Positions 12,328-24,165 of a stretch of DNA of 64,000 nucleotides are shown here, one piece after another. A program made the translations under genes and the position numbers. Below the pieces are notes generated by a model. It did no database searches. It was not told where the DNA came from and was given only the letters and a program-made list of their open reading frames with translations. Position 1 is the first letter of the stretch. Every line of letters begins with the position of its first letter. Source of the stretch: Pectinophora gossypiella (taxonomy: Eukaryota; Arthropoda; Insecta; Lepidoptera; Gelechiidae); NCBI RefSeq assembly GCF_024362695.1, contig NW_026063245.1, positions 709,501 through 773,500 on the forward strand, written 5' to 3'.

Positions 12328-13214
12328 TTAAGAACTCTTTTGTACTCGCAGAAGATGTTGCATAAAATTAAGTTTAAAATTATTGATGGTTTTCAGACTA
12401 CGAATTGGTGGCGGCAGATCGTTCCAACACTTGGATGCGGCGAACCGGAAACTTCCGCGAAAGGCAACAGTACGATGGCGCGGCACTGCTAGTGAGTAGA
12501 TCGTCGAGCGTTTTTGATATGACTGAACGTCACGGGACCACACCAGTTTTTTAGCAAGATAGGATGGTATAATATATTTTACAACTCCGAATAGAAGTGT
12601 AGCGAGATGCAGATGTCTTCGAGCATTTATTTTTACAATACTTGCATTATTTAAGAACGGCGTAACGTGCGTGCGGGGAGGTATTTTAAAACAAAATCTT
12701 GCACACGCATTTTGTACCCTCTGAAGTAACTTCCGTGACCGTGCAAGGAGCCGAGGACCGTAAACGACATCCATATAATTGAATTTAGACAGAACAAGGG
12801 AATCGCAAAGCTTTATACGAGTGCCAGTATTGATGAACTGTCTAATTAGATATAAGGTTTTGAGCCGATAGAAGCAATTAGCAGCTGTATTAACTATGTA
12901 TTTTTCAAATCTCAATTCCTCATCCATAAGAAGACCAAGGTTTCGTGCTTCTGTAACCCGCTCCACTGTTTCGCCCCTGATGTTCACATTCACCCCGTAA
13001 CTTGATATTCTGTTTATCTGCTGTTTTGACCCTAATATCATATATTTGGTTTTACTTCCGTTGAGAACTAGTGAATTTTTCTCAGACGAGGAAGTAATAC
13101 GCTCAAGATCATTATTCAATTTGGCCACAGCGAAATGAGTCTCACTTGGTTTACATGAAATGTAAACTTGTAAATCGTCGGCATATATATGATACTTGCA
13201 ATCATGGATGTGTG
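12328..13214 (-). pseudogene. LINE-A ORF2, C-terminal part of reverse transcriptase
   Basis: Minus-strand coding from the YADD catalytic motif (near 13173) through the thumb and C-terminal region to a stop at 12328. It is the direct continuation of 19709-20757; the gypsy-2 element sits between, flanked by GTGTG on both sides. The break falls between the GVPQG and YADD motifs of the same RT domain. The C terminus has the FRGSFRFAA...CWNDLP pattern common in CR1-like insect LINEs. The clade is a memory-based guess. Confidence 0.85.
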
Positions 13215-13372
13215 TGTAATGTAGGTAGTATTAAGTTAATTATTAATATAAGTAATAGAGGGTAAGCTTGTATGTGTCATCCCCAGTCTCTCAATATACG
13301 TGTAATAGTACGGCCGTGGTTTTATTCAAGAGCTCCTGTAGGATCGCCCGCCCATTATTCCAAGACTTTCTA
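13215..13372 (+). repeat. Gypsy-2 5' LTR
   Basis: Starts TGTAATGTAGG and ends TTTCTA, just before a TTGGCGACGATT primer-site candidate. It differs from the 3' LTR at two positions (CCGTGG versus CCATGG, and CAAGAGC versus CAATAGC). Confidence 0.92.
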
Positions 13373-13498
13373 TTGGCGACGATTCGGACTATTACCGCGC
13401 GTGTGTGTTTAAAATACATTCTAGTATTGTGCGTTACGATCGTTGTGCGGATTGAGTTATAATAAAGACGATTAAGTACCTAACGGGCTTCAGTCAAG

Positions 13499-14760
13499 AT
13501 GGCCGTGGGTCGCATCGGACCGTTTGACCTCACAAAGGACAATTGGGACACATACGTAGATCGTTTGGACCAATTCTTTATCGCGAATGACGTCAAAAGT
13601 GAAGTAAAAGTGGCAACCTTAATAACGGTAATTGGAAATGAAGCCTATGAACTAATGGTAAACTTGTGTACACCAGCAAAACCATCGACTAAAACGTATG
13701 CAGAATTAGTGACGTTGATGAAAAATCATTTAAATCCAAAACCGAGTGTACTTGCGGAACGGTTTAAATTCAGAAGACGGGTGCAAAAGCAGGGCGAAAG
13801 TATCGCGACGTTCGTATCGGAGCTCAAAAGGTTGAGTAAAGATTGTGCATTTACGGCGGATAGTTTAAAAGAAAATTTGAGGGACCAATTTGTGTGCGGG
13901 TTAGTGAACGATGACATTCGGCAGAAGTTGTTCACCGAAGACGACAGCATAACGTATGACAGGGCGTACAAGCTGGCGGTAGCCATGGAAGCGGCCGAGG
14001 CGAACGCGTCATTGGTGGAGGACTGTACTCGAGGAAATAGTGGCTGTAGTACACCCGCCACCACAGTGTCCGTACATCGAGTCGGATACGCCGGAGGGAC
14101 CGGCGGCGGGCAGCGAGCGGCGAGCGGCGGCGGCGGCAGGGGGAACCGGTCAGCCGCGCGAGCAGGCACGCGCGGCTCACATGATTCACCATCACCACAG
14201 TCGGGCGGCGGTGGCCCGAGCGGTATGAGCGGAACAGGCAGTGGCAAGAATCGACGGTCGGGCTATACGACGGCCAATAATAACAACAGTATGGAATGTA
14301 AAGTATGCGGAGGCAAACACATGGCGGATACATGCAAATTTAAATATTATGTTTGTCGGGTTTGCACCCGAGAAGGGCATTTAAAGAGGATGTGCCCGAA
14401 GTTATGGAAAAATAACTCCATGCATAATATGCAGGAACAAGAACACGACTTCCAAGTACGTACGGAGGACAGTGACAGCGACGAGGTAATTGTAAACATT
14501 AATCGTTTATCGATAGGACAGTGTAAACCGATAGTTATCGCACTCAATGTTCAAGGACATAAAATAGAAATGGAGTGTGATACAGGTAGCGCAATCTCGT
14601 GTATTAATTATCAACTGTATATAGAAAAGTTTTCTAATTTACGAATGGAGCCATGTCACCTAGTATTGAAGTATTATACCGGCGAGTTAGTACGCCCAGT
14701 AGGTATAATAAAGCCAGTCGTTGAGTATAATACCAAAAAAATATTAGATTTATATATTAC
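13499..14760 (+). CDS. gag: Gypsy-2 gag and protease N-terminal part
   Basis: An open frame from ATG 13499, about 125 bp downstream of the LTR. The N-terminal part is a capsid-like gag, followed by a glycine- and serine-rich linker, then two zinc knuckles: CX2CX3HX4C near 14296 and CX2CX4HX4C near 14353. An aspartic protease begins with D-T-G-S near 14580. True coding stops at about 14760, where a LINE fragment starts; the open frame runs on to 14797 through foreign sequence. The GC-rich linker at 14090-14230 differs in base use from its surroundings. Confidence 0.85.
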
Positions 14761-15122
14761 AAGTAATCTTACGAACCCATACATCGTCCAAATTTGATCC
14801 CCGTAAGTTTTCATCTTTGCGTAGGAAAGACAGAATTATTCAGACAATCCCGGTCAGGACTGCTCTAGCCGCAAGACAATGTTACGCAATTGGCCCCTAT
14901 CTTTATAACCGGATTAGCAAATACATTACAATTTACCCAGTCTCTATGTATGAATGCAAAGAAATTGTGAAGACATGGCTCATGTCACTGAACTATGATT
15001 GTACTGAAGCATTACTTATACCAGTGCAATAGTAAAAGTCTATTAATAATGTAGAAGCTAAATATATTATTATAAATAAATAATTAAACTATTATACGCC
15101 CACGCAAATACACACACACGCA

Positions 15123-15181
<59 letters not shown>

Positions 15182-15475
15182 GCACGCACGCACGCACGCA
15201 CGCGCATACACTCACAAACAATTAAAAAAAAAAAATTTGTCTTATGTATCATCAAATCTCATCTCTGCTAATTTGTGTTATATAAACATAAAATAAGTAG
15301 CTATAGACACTAATCATCCGAGGGGGGAGCCTGGGGTTCTGTACTACAAGCTAACGCTTCTCACAGACCCCAGTCTCTCTCACCAACCACTGTATCTTAA
15401 TCTTGTTTTATTGTTAATTACCAGTTATCGTGTTGATGTGAGAGTAATAAACATATTTTTATTATTATTATTATT
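14761..15475 (+). mobile_element. 5'-truncated Jockey/CR1-like LINE fragment
   Basis: Contains the last 80 or so codons of a LINE ORF2 (stop at 15030), a 3' UTR with a CA-repeat array, and a (TTA)n tail ending near 15475. The C-terminal residues resemble those of LINE-C at 29688-29900 (RRKD, YN, TDWL-type positions), so the two belong to related families. It interrupts the protease region of gypsy-2. No target duplication is evident because a Helitron abuts its tail. Confidence 0.8.
15107..15206. repeat. CA/CG dinucleotide microsatellite in LINE 3' UTR
   Basis: A long (CA)n run followed by (CACG)n. It lies in the 3' UTR of the LINE fragment. LINE-C has a comparable GT/GC-rich stretch in its own 3' UTR (29430-29500). 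Confidence 0.9.
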
Positions 15476-15477
15476 AT

Positions 15478-16397
15478 TAATTGGCGTAATGTGATTCTAG
15501 AAAGAGTTTTAATGTTAATAGATAGCTAGCTATAGCTATGTGTAGGTTCCTGTAGGAATGAGATATAACTGTTTAATAAAGACAGTTGCATCAAAATTTT
15601 ATCATAAATTCCCTAAATTATGGCGCCTACCTACCCTCTAAGTTAGAAAAGTGATCAAATACTAACTTGAGGTCACTCAGTTTAAAAAAAAAACATCGAA
15701 ATCATTCCAGTAGCTATGGCGTCATGCGCTTCTTGACACGATCACGAAATCTAGATTTCCGCGGGAATGAGGTATTTTCCCGCCATAAAAAGTAGCCTGT
15801 GTCCGTGCCTAAGATCCTATCTTTAAATTAACCAAGTCTTATAAAATTCCGTTCAGACGTTAAGGCGTGAATGAGGCAAACTTTTAAAACAAACAATTAA
15901 AAATCACTAACCTAGTTTTCTGTCTACTGCCTACGCCTTAAGTACGATAGCATAAATATTAATAGGCCATATCCTTTTCTAGATTACTATCTATCAGCTA
16001 ACTAAATTTCATCAAAATCCGTTGAGCCGTTTAGGCATGATAGACAAAACTCCCAGCAAAAACCATAAAAAAATCACTAACTCAATTCAGTTTTCTGCCT
16101 ACTTCCTACCCCCTAAGTACGATGACGTGATCAATTTGATCGTACAACCGTTTTTAGATAACCAACTATTACCTTACTAAATTTCATTAAAATCCGTTCA
16201 GCCGTTTAGACGTGAAAGAGCAAAAGTCCCAACAAAAACGACTACAAATCACTAAATCAATTTAGTTATCTGCCAACTGCCTACCCCCTAAGAACGATGG
16301 CGTGATTATTTATAGCCTATGACCATTTCTAGGTTATCATCTATCACCATACCAAATTTCATCAAAATCCGTTGAGCCGTTTAGGCGTGAAAGAGTA

Positions 16398-16442
<45 letters not shown>

Positions 16443-16473
16443 GTTACTTTCGCATTTATAATATTAGTATGGA
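15478..16473 (-). mobile_element. Helitron fragment, third copy of the edge family
   Basis: Nearly identical to 1420-2423. On the minus strand it starts with TC at 16473 after an A, and it stops at 15478 without reaching a CTAG end. The base next to its 5' end rejoins gypsy-2 coding sequence. A (CAGA)n tract lies at 16399-16441. It contains no coding. Confidence 0.8.
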
Positions 16474-18155
16474 TTGAAAACGGAAATACAGTATTATTAG
16501 GTCGACAGTGGTTAGCAGAATTGAATATATCGGTTTCAGCATTGTTATATAGTGCGCAAAAAACCACCCAAGTAAGCGAAGTGAAGTTTAACTGGCCGGA
16601 ATTTAGTTCCAGATATTATGAGGTGTTCGCCGAGGGGCTCGGGCGGTTCACCGGCGGCGCCGTAAGCATACATGTTCGTGACGGCGCGCGGCCCGTGTTC
16701 CTGCGCGCGCGCCCGCTGGCGTATGCACTGCGCGAGCCGGTGGAGCGCGCGCTGGACCAGCTGGTGCGCGACGACATCCTCACACCCGTCGACCGCTCCG
16801 ACTGGGCCACGCCTATCGTGCCGGTAGTCAAGAAGGACGGCTCTATACGGGTCTGCGCTGATTTCAAGCTCACGCTGAACAAGGTACTAGAAGTCGACCG
16901 TTATCCGTTGCCTAAAGTAGAAGATTTACTGGCTCGTTTACATGGGGGAGAGAGGTTCAGTAAGATTGACTTGTCGCAAGCGTACGCGCAGTTTGAGCTG
17001 GATGATACTAGGAAATATGCGGTAATTAATACACATAAAGGTTTATTTATGTACAAGCGATTGGTATACGGGCTATCGTCTAGCCCAGGGATTTTTCAAC
17101 GCTGCTTAGAGCAATTATTCGCGGATTTGCCTCACGTCGGAGTATTTTTAGATGACATCATTATAACGGGGGTCGATACGTCGCAACACTTAGACAATCT
17201 ACATAAAGTTTTTGAACGCTTGAAGTCCAATGGCCTCAGAGTTAAAAAGGAGAAATGTTCGTTCTTCGCCGAATCCATTGAATACTTAGGCCACGTTATA
17301 AGTAAAAAGGGGGTGCACACGTGTCCGGGGAAGGTACAGGCGATTGTTAGGACTCCGGCACCTAAAAATGTAACGGAATTGAGGGCGTTTATAGGCATGG
17401 TAATGTATTACGGAAGGTTTATCAAAAATGTAAGCACTATTCTTACGCCTTTATATCGTTTACTGCGAACGGGACAAAAATACGATTGGGACCGTAAGTG
17501 CCAGGTGGCTTTCGAGAGAGTGAAGCAGGCGTTGAGCACTAGTGAGGTATTAGTACACTACTCACCGGAGCTGCCGCTGGTACTAACGACCGACGCCAGC
17601 GCCACGGGGGTCGGCGCGGTCATCTCGCACCTCACACCAGACGGAGAGCGCCCCATCGCTTACGCATCGCGAACGTTCACGGTCGCAGAACGGTCGTATG
17701 CACAGATTGACAGGGAGGCTTTATCAATAATTTATGGCGTAAGGAAGTTTCACCAATACCTGTATGGAAGGAAGTTTCTATTGAGAACTGACCACAAACC
17801 CCTAACTTACATTTTTGGTGACAAGGTAGGTATTCCCGTAATGGCGGCATCAAGGTTACAGAGGTGGGCGGTATTACTTTCAGGCTATACATATGATATA
17901 GAATACGTAGCTTCAGCCAAAAACTGTGCCGATGCACTGTCGAGACTACCGCAACCGACTCAGAAGAACGCAGGTACAGACGAGATTACTTACCTTAATT
18001 TTGTGGAAAAATTCTTGCCGGTAACGAATAACGATGTCCGTGCTGCCACTGCTCGAGATCAGGCATTGAGTAGAGTAATGGTGTACATACAGTCAGGCTG
18101 GCCGTTACATTGTGCCGAGGCGACAATGCAACCCTACTTTAATAGACGTCGTTAA
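16474..18155 (+). CDS. pol: Gypsy-2 protease end, reverse transcriptase and RNase H
   Basis: The frame opens directly after the Helitron with the protease end (LLGRQWL), then the RT palm with the catalytic FLDD near 17146-17157, the connection, and RNase H with TDAS (near 17590) and TDHKPL (near 17800). Part of the early RT (16620-16870) is much more GC-rich than the rest. A TAA at 18153-18155 ends it early; the frame continues into integrase after that stop. It copies the element RNA into DNA. Confidence 0.9.
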
Positions 18156-19417
18156 CTATATGTTGAAAGAGGCTGCATTATGTGGGGCTACAGAATTGTA
18201 ATACCATCGTCGTTGCGTGACACAATTTTAAAACAATTACATGCAAGCCATATGGGAATTGTCAAGACAAAGTCTCTGGCCCGTAGTTTTGTGTGGTGGC
18301 CTGGCATAGACTCGACATTGAAGCGACGTGCGCGCAGTGCCATACGTGCGCGCTGCAGGCGCCCGCGCCGCCGAGCGCCGCGCCTCAATCGTGGCCCTAC
18401 ATAACCCAGCCATGGAGCAGACTTCACATAGATTTCCTAGGCCCATTTCATGGGAAAATGTTCTTTGTATTTATTGATGCTAGTACAAAATGGATAGAAA
18501 TATTTGAAATGATTAAAACGAATGCAGGAACGGTTATTAAGGTTATGAGATCATTATTTGCGCGATTTGGTTTACCAACGGAAGTAGTTTCAGGTCAGGG
18601 ACCACCGTTCACAAGCACAGAATTCGGGGAATTTTTTGCATTAAACGGTATTAAACAATCGTTCTCCCCGATTTATCATCCAGCTTCAAACGGAGCCGCG
18701 GAAAATGCCGTAAAGCTGTGTAAACGAGCCATTAAAAAAGCAATGAGAGAGGAAGCCGATGTAGACACCGCTTTACAGACGTACTTACTAGCTTACAGAA
18801 ACAGTATACATAGCACTACTGGGGAAAGTCCGGCAATGCTATTGCAGCGCAGGCCGTTACGGACGCGTTTGGACATGTTACGTGGGGAGCGTGCTCGCCT
18901 CGACCAAGTGAAGGAGGCGCAGCGCCGACAGATGGCCAGCTCTGGCACCACACCCGCTAAGCGCTCCGCCGGAGACATGGTGTGGACTAGGAATTACGGG
19001 AACGGGGAAAAGTGGCTGAAAGGCACAATAATTAATAATGAGGGATCGCGTAGATATATAGTAAATAGTGATGACGGTCGACTACTAACTAGACACGTAG
19101 ACCAGATCAGGAGCAGACCACGCCGATCCAGTTTAATGTATCCTAGTACACCAACAAGTCCAGTTAAGGGTAGTGAGGATGTCCTTGAACATCGGTCACC
19201 GGTGAGGTCGGAGGAGGAGAGGAGTGATGGAACTGAGAGAGGAGTAGGGGTAAGTCAGGAGACGTCAGTGCGGTGTGAAGTTGAAAAAAATAGTAATTTC
19301 TCAGCCACTCAAGCGTCACCTCCGCCTTCGCCGGTACCGAAGGTACGGACGCCGTTGAACCGCCCCGTAAGGGTTCGCAAACCGCCAGTGAGGTATGGAT
19401 TTGAAGAAATAGATTAA
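18156..19417 (+). pseudogene. int: Gypsy-2 integrase, frameshifted, catalytic Asp lost
   Basis: The zinc-binding HHCC domain (HASHMG to CAQC) is split by a frameshift near 18315. The core has the first Asp (HIDFLGPF), but the second site, normally SDNGPPF, reads S-G-Q-G-P-P-F (near 18590), so that Asp is Gly. The Glu (NGAAEN) is retained. The tail, 19100-19417, is Ser/Pro-rich and ends in a basic stretch. With a stop upstream, a frameshift and a missing catalytic residue, it is not expected to work. Confidence 0.88.
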
Positions 19418-19545
19418 CTTAATGTTATGATTTGATGTAAGTAATTAATAGGGTAAATATTTAATTTGATAAAATCTTGTTGTTCTCTGTTATTCTAGAT
19501 TAAGTTTATTATTTTGCCTCAATTGTTTCTAATTAAGTGGGGAGG

Positions 19546-19703
19546 TGTAATGTAGGTAGTATTAAGTTAATTATTAATATAAGTAATAGAGGGTAAGCTT
19601 GTATGTGTCATCCCCAGTCTCTCAATATACGTGTAATAGTACGGCCATGGTTTTATTCAATAGCTCCTGTAGGATCGCCCGCCCATTATTCCAAGACTTT
19701 CTA
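19546..19703 (+). repeat. Gypsy-2 3' LTR
   Basis: A 158-bp partner of 13215-13372, directly after the purine tract ending GGGGAGG at 19545, and followed by target duplication GTGTG. Confidence 0.92.
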
Positions 19704-19708
19704 GTGTG

Positions 19709-20757
19709 TTACTACATCGGCACTATATATAATAAAAAGCAGTGGGCCCAGTATAGTCCTTGTGGGACCCCCCGAGTAACGGTTTTAGATTGGGAAACCT
19801 GAGATTCGCCCCTCTCATTTTGCATTTCAACAAATTGGCTCCGATACGCAAAATAACTATTAAACCATTTGATGGCAGATGCGCTTAACCCGTAATAATA
19901 TAACTTTGCTAAAAGTAAGTACGTCTTTGCAATCGAATGCCCGGGAAAAATCGAGAAGCGCCAATATCGTGCCCTGCCCCACGTCTTGAGCAGCCAAAAT
20001 GTCATCAACCACGTTCAAAAGAGCAGTTGTTGTGCTGTGAGATTTCCTAAATCCGGACTGTAATACGGGGAGTATTTCATTCTGCTCCAAAAAGGTTCTC
20101 ATCTGCTTGGCAACGATCTTTTCCAAAATTTTCGATAGGCACGGCAAAATACTTATTGGGCGAAGATCCTTTAAAGTAGCTGGACAAGATTTTTTCGGCA
20201 GCGGTTTGACAATTGCGCTCTGCCATATGCGGGGAAAGGTACAAGTCTCGATAGATTTGTTTATAATAGAGGTGATTACAGGCGCAATATGGGAGAGTGT
20301 TAGTATCAACATATCTAAGGAGATACCGTCTATGCCGATGGCGTTAGAACTGAGGGAGTTAATTTCCTTTAGCACTTCATCCTCTGAAACCCCGCCCAGC
20401 ACGAAAGTTGAAGTGACCTTTCATTGATCGCGAAAGAAGCATAGATTTGAGAATGGCACATTTCCAGCACTAGGAACGTCCAAGAAGTGATCGTTTATAA
20501 CATCAGGATCGTTAAATATATTTGATGGTACTTCTAATTGTGGTTTGATTCTGACATTTTTCTTTATGTGAGACCAGAGTTTGCGTGGATCATTACATTT
20601 TCTATTGACGTAGTGGTCGTAATAAGCCTGTTTTTCACTGGTCAGAGCCTTTTCCACTAAGTGCTTTAAATCCTTATAATACTCCTTATGGGAATCTAAA
20701 CCAGTTATACGTGCTCGCTTGTGAGCATCATCGCGTTTTTTTATCATAATTTTGATA
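19709..20757 (-). pseudogene. LINE-A ORF2, N-terminal part of reverse transcriptase
   Basis: Minus-strand coding with the RT fingers and palm: LRPISILP near 20165, a DFSRAFD motif near 19955, and a GVPQG-like motif near 19770. There are frameshifts near 20420, 19870 and 19740. It connects on the left to 12328-13214 across gypsy-2, and on the right to the endonuclease at 24507-25405 across LINE-B. The linker upstream of RT (KKRDDAHKRAR) is typical of CR1/Jockey-type ORF2. Confidence 0.85.
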
Positions 20758-21200
20758 TTATAGAAAAGCTCAAAAATATTCGTATCAATGGAGCTGCCCT
20801 TGATATGTTCAAAACATATCTAGAAAACCGTTTACAAGTTGTGAAAATTGAACAAAACCAAAGCTCTTTGAAACCCGTAACATGTGGCGTCCCCCAAGGA
20901 TCTGTTTTAGGGCCCCTTCTATTCTTAATATATATCAATGATATACACGAAATCGGATTGAGGGGACAGCTTACGCTATATGCGGACGACACGTGCTTGT
21001 TCTACTTCGGCAGCGACGTTCATGCTATAGTGGAATCTGCTCAAAATGATTTAAATAAACTTAATGCTTATTTCCAAAATAATTTGCTAACAATCAACAC
21101 GGCTAAATCAACGTACATTATATTCTCCGCAATCAATAAAAAAATTGCTAGTTTCAAACCCTTAACAATAAATGGTGACGTCCTTAATGAAAAACATCAA
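20758..21200 (+). pseudogene. LINE-B reverse transcriptase fragment
   Basis: Plus-strand RT fragment with GVPQGSVLGPLLF (near 20885) and YADD (near 20980), typical of CR1/Jockey LINEs. It is oriented opposite to the surrounding LINE-A. The left edge is within a few bases of 20758. It breaks at about 21200 where a foldback element begins; the 3' end of LINE-B reappears at 24166. Confidence 0.82.
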
Positions 21201-21203
21201 GAA

Positions 21204-21958
21204 AAAATTAAGCAAAATTAAAAATTTTGAAAAAACCCACGACGGTAAAAATCTCATCGAAAAAGAATAAAATAACTCAAAACCCCCGACTTAACCCAAT
21301 TATTATGTAACGAAATATTATATTAGACTTAAAAATACTTTCTAACTAAAAAGAGTTGATATCTCGAGACATCGGTAATAGATATACTTAAGTACCTAAA
21401 CAATGAATATGGATGTTTACAGTTTTTTCCTAACGTGTCTGTTTCTCGAAAATATACTTAAATGTAGCGATAATAATTTTACCATAATACATAACCGAGG
21501 AATATCCGTCGGGGGCTGCCATTAACCCAGCTAAAGTTTTTCTAGTGACGTGAATACAATTATTGAAGAATTGTAGATGTTTAACGACGACATAAAATAC
21601 ACTTATGAGTATGATTAAATTTTTGTTGAAATTTCATATAGAAAAGGCAGCCCCCGACGGATATTCCTCGGTTATGTATTATGGTAAAATTATTATCGCT
21701 ACATTTAAGTATATTTTCGAGAAACAGACACGTTAGGAAAAAACTGTAAACATCCATATTCATTGTTTAGGTACTTAAGTATATCTATTACCGATGTCTC
21801 GAGATATCAACTCTTTTTAGAAAGTATTTTTAAGTCTAATATAATATTTCGTTACATAATAATTGGGTTAAGTCGGGGGTTTTGAGTTATTTTATTCTTT
21901 TTCGATGAGATTTTTACCGTCGTGGGTTTTTTCAAAATTTTTAATTTTGCTTAATTTT
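21204..21958. mobile_element. Foldback element with arms of about 320 bp
   Basis: Nearly perfect inverted arms at 21204-21523 and 21645-21958, separated by about 120 bp. The outer tips read AAAATTAAGC. The arms contain AAACCCCCGACTTAACCC. There is no coding. It is probably a non-autonomous foldback DNA transposon. No clear target duplication is seen. Confidence 0.8.
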
Positions 21959-22482
21959 ATTTCAGACTTTTTAGAGAGCATATACGAATCATAATCTATA
22001 TAATGTGTAGGTAAGATCTCGCAAAACAATAAGTGTGATTCATCCTACCACATAATATTAAGTCCCTTATTATATATTATACAGTTGCTTTCTGTTTAAA
22101 GTTACCTCTATAACACTCATCTGAGAACATGCACCAATCACCCACGAACTCATTCCTGAAATCCGCATTGAAATCAGACAATACGTTTTAATTTTAATAA
22201 TATTGCAATATAAACGTTTCACACTAATATAGCAGCGCCTCCTAGTGAGTTAATATCATAAGACTTATCTTAGACCATGCACCATTCAACTACGAACCCA
22301 TTGCTGAAAACCGCATTGAAATCGGACAATTCGTTTTAATATTATTGCAATACTATTTTTCACTAATATTGTAGCACCCTCTAGTGAGTTAAAGACGTAA
22401 TTTTTATTATTTGGGAACATGCAATAAGCTACCACGTACACATTGCCGAAAACAGAATTGTAATCGGACATTTCGTTTTGAT

Positions 22483-22905
22483 TATATCCTTATGTGGATA
22501 TTCTTAGGATATTACTATTATGTATGATGTATTTTATTTATTTCAATACCTGTATGTGTGTGTATAGTCTATTATTTATTATTATAGCTTTCTTTAGATT
22601 ATGGTTAGGTATATTTTTAGTATATATGGATTATATTAAATTGAGTATTTATTAATATATGTACGTATAGTATAGAGTATTTATTATATTAACTTTAGTT
22701 TTACTTTTAGGTATTTATTTATTTATTTTTGTTGCACCATCCCGCATCCAAGTTGTAAATGTTTGTTTCCTTTTGTTGGTTGCCTGGAAGAAATTGCTCT
22801 AGAGCAATAAGGCCGCCCAAATTGTACTGTATTCATGTGTTATGTCTGATTGTTGAAATTCTAGTTCTGTGCAATAAAGTATTTGATTTGATTTGATTAT
22901 ATTGC
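22483..22905 (+). mobile_element. LINE 3'-UTR-like insert in copy B
   Basis: Absent from copy A. It ends in AATAAAG and a (TTGAT)n tail, so it looks like the 3' end of a plus-strand non-LTR element. No coding remains. Confidence 0.55.
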
Positions 22906-23180
22906 AACATTGTTTTGCACTAATATTGTGGCGCCCCTAGTGAGTTACAGCCATGACACCTGTCTAAGAACATGAATTCATCAAACACAAACCCGCTATT
23001 GAAAACCGCCTCAAAATCGGATCATTAGTTTAAAAGATAGGTGGTAACATTACTTTGCACAAACGCACACACAAACATCTCTCACCCTAAACGCATATAA
23101 ATGCTCCGTTCCGTCGTGGGTAATAAATGTAATTAAAATTATACTAACCGTAATTAACAACACTTTGCTTTACTTAATAC

Positions 23181-23517
23181 ATAACATACATAAACTGCCT
23201 ATATACGTCCCACTGCTGGGCACAGGCCTCCCCTCAATCAACCGGAGGGGGTATGGAGCATACTCCATCACGCTGCTCCACTGCGGGTTGGTGGAGGTGT
23301 TTTTACGGCTAATAGCCGGGACCAACGGCTTAACGTACCCTCCGAAGCACAGAATCATCTTACTTTTTCGGACAATCAGGTGATTCAAGCCTGAAAAGTC
23401 CTTACCAAACAAAGAGGACAGTCTCACAAAGTGATTTCGACAATGTCCCCATCGGGAATCGAACCCGGAACACCAGATCGTGAGCCTAACGCTCTAACCA
23501 CTAGACCACGGAGGCTG
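23181..23517 (-). mobile_element. Complete tRNA-derived SINE
   Basis: Flanked by the 12-bp duplication TTTACTTAATAC (23169-23180 and 23518-23529). On the minus strand it starts with a tRNA-like head, GCCTCCGTGGTCTAGTGG, containing an A box and a B box (GGTTCGATTCC). The anticodon-loop equivalent reads CTCACGA, suggesting a Val(CAC)-like ancestor. RNA polymerase III would read from the head. The body carries the 'cactgctgggcacaggcc' string. Confidence 0.88.
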
Positions 23518-24165
23518 TTTACTTAATACTACCTGATTATTGAGTGATGGGTTCAACTTTATGAATTAAATGAGGATTAATTGGATGAATTTGATTCACT
23601 TGACCACACAATCCACGTGCCACTTATAGTCGATCTTGATTTTTCTTTAATCTTCTCTTTAATCTTCGCCAATCACTTCGTATTCTACAATTTATTGATT
23701 GTGATCTGGGTACTTCTCTGAAATCTGGCTCGAAGGACCATGAATATGCCATCAGGCAAAAAGGCATATCAATGCCTTTTTACTGATTTTTAAGGGATTT
23801 AGGTAGCAATGAAACAGCACCGTGTTCGACGTAATTACGTGTAATCAATGGAACCGAAAAAAAAAACGCCTGTCAAAAACAATTAACTAATAAAAACTAT
23901 TGCAAATAAATTGCTATTATAAATTGAAGAGGCGTTTCGGATAATATTTATTCTAAACACTAATATTGTGGCGCCCCCTAGTGAGTTACAGACATGACAC
24001 TTGTCTAATAACATGAACTCATCAAACACAAACCCGTTATTGAAAACCGCATCAAAATCGGATTATTAGTTTAGAAGATAATTAATAACATTTCTTTGCA
24101 CAAACGCACACACAAACATCTCTCACCCTAAACGCATATACCTGCTCCGTTCCGTCGTGGGTAAA

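Larger units (their letters stand above)
13215..19703 (+). mobile_element. Gypsy-2: Ty3/gypsy element with both LTRs
   Basis: LTRs of 158 bp (13215-13372 and 19546-19703) differ at two positions that I can see. The 5-bp duplication GTGTG flanks it at 13210-13214 and 19704-19708. A TGG-starting primer-site candidate lies just inside the 5' LTR (13374) and a purine tract AAGTGGGGAGG precedes the 3' LTR. It lies inside the RT gene of LINE-A. Its pol is interrupted at 14761-16473 by a LINE fragment and a Helitron. Confidence 0.95.
22000..24165 (+). repeat. Dispersed repeat, copy B
   Basis: Matches copy A at 2424-4160 through most of its length. It holds a LINE 3'-UTR-like insert (about 22483-22905) and a complete SINE (23181-23517). 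Its right edge, ending in the ccgtcgtggg string, abuts the last codons of LINE-B. Confidence 0.65.

Noticed and set aside
23430..23517. A tRNA gene on the minus strand
   Set aside because: The tRNA-like sequence is the head of a SINE with a 12-bp target duplication and a non-tRNA body; the acceptor stem does not pair properly.
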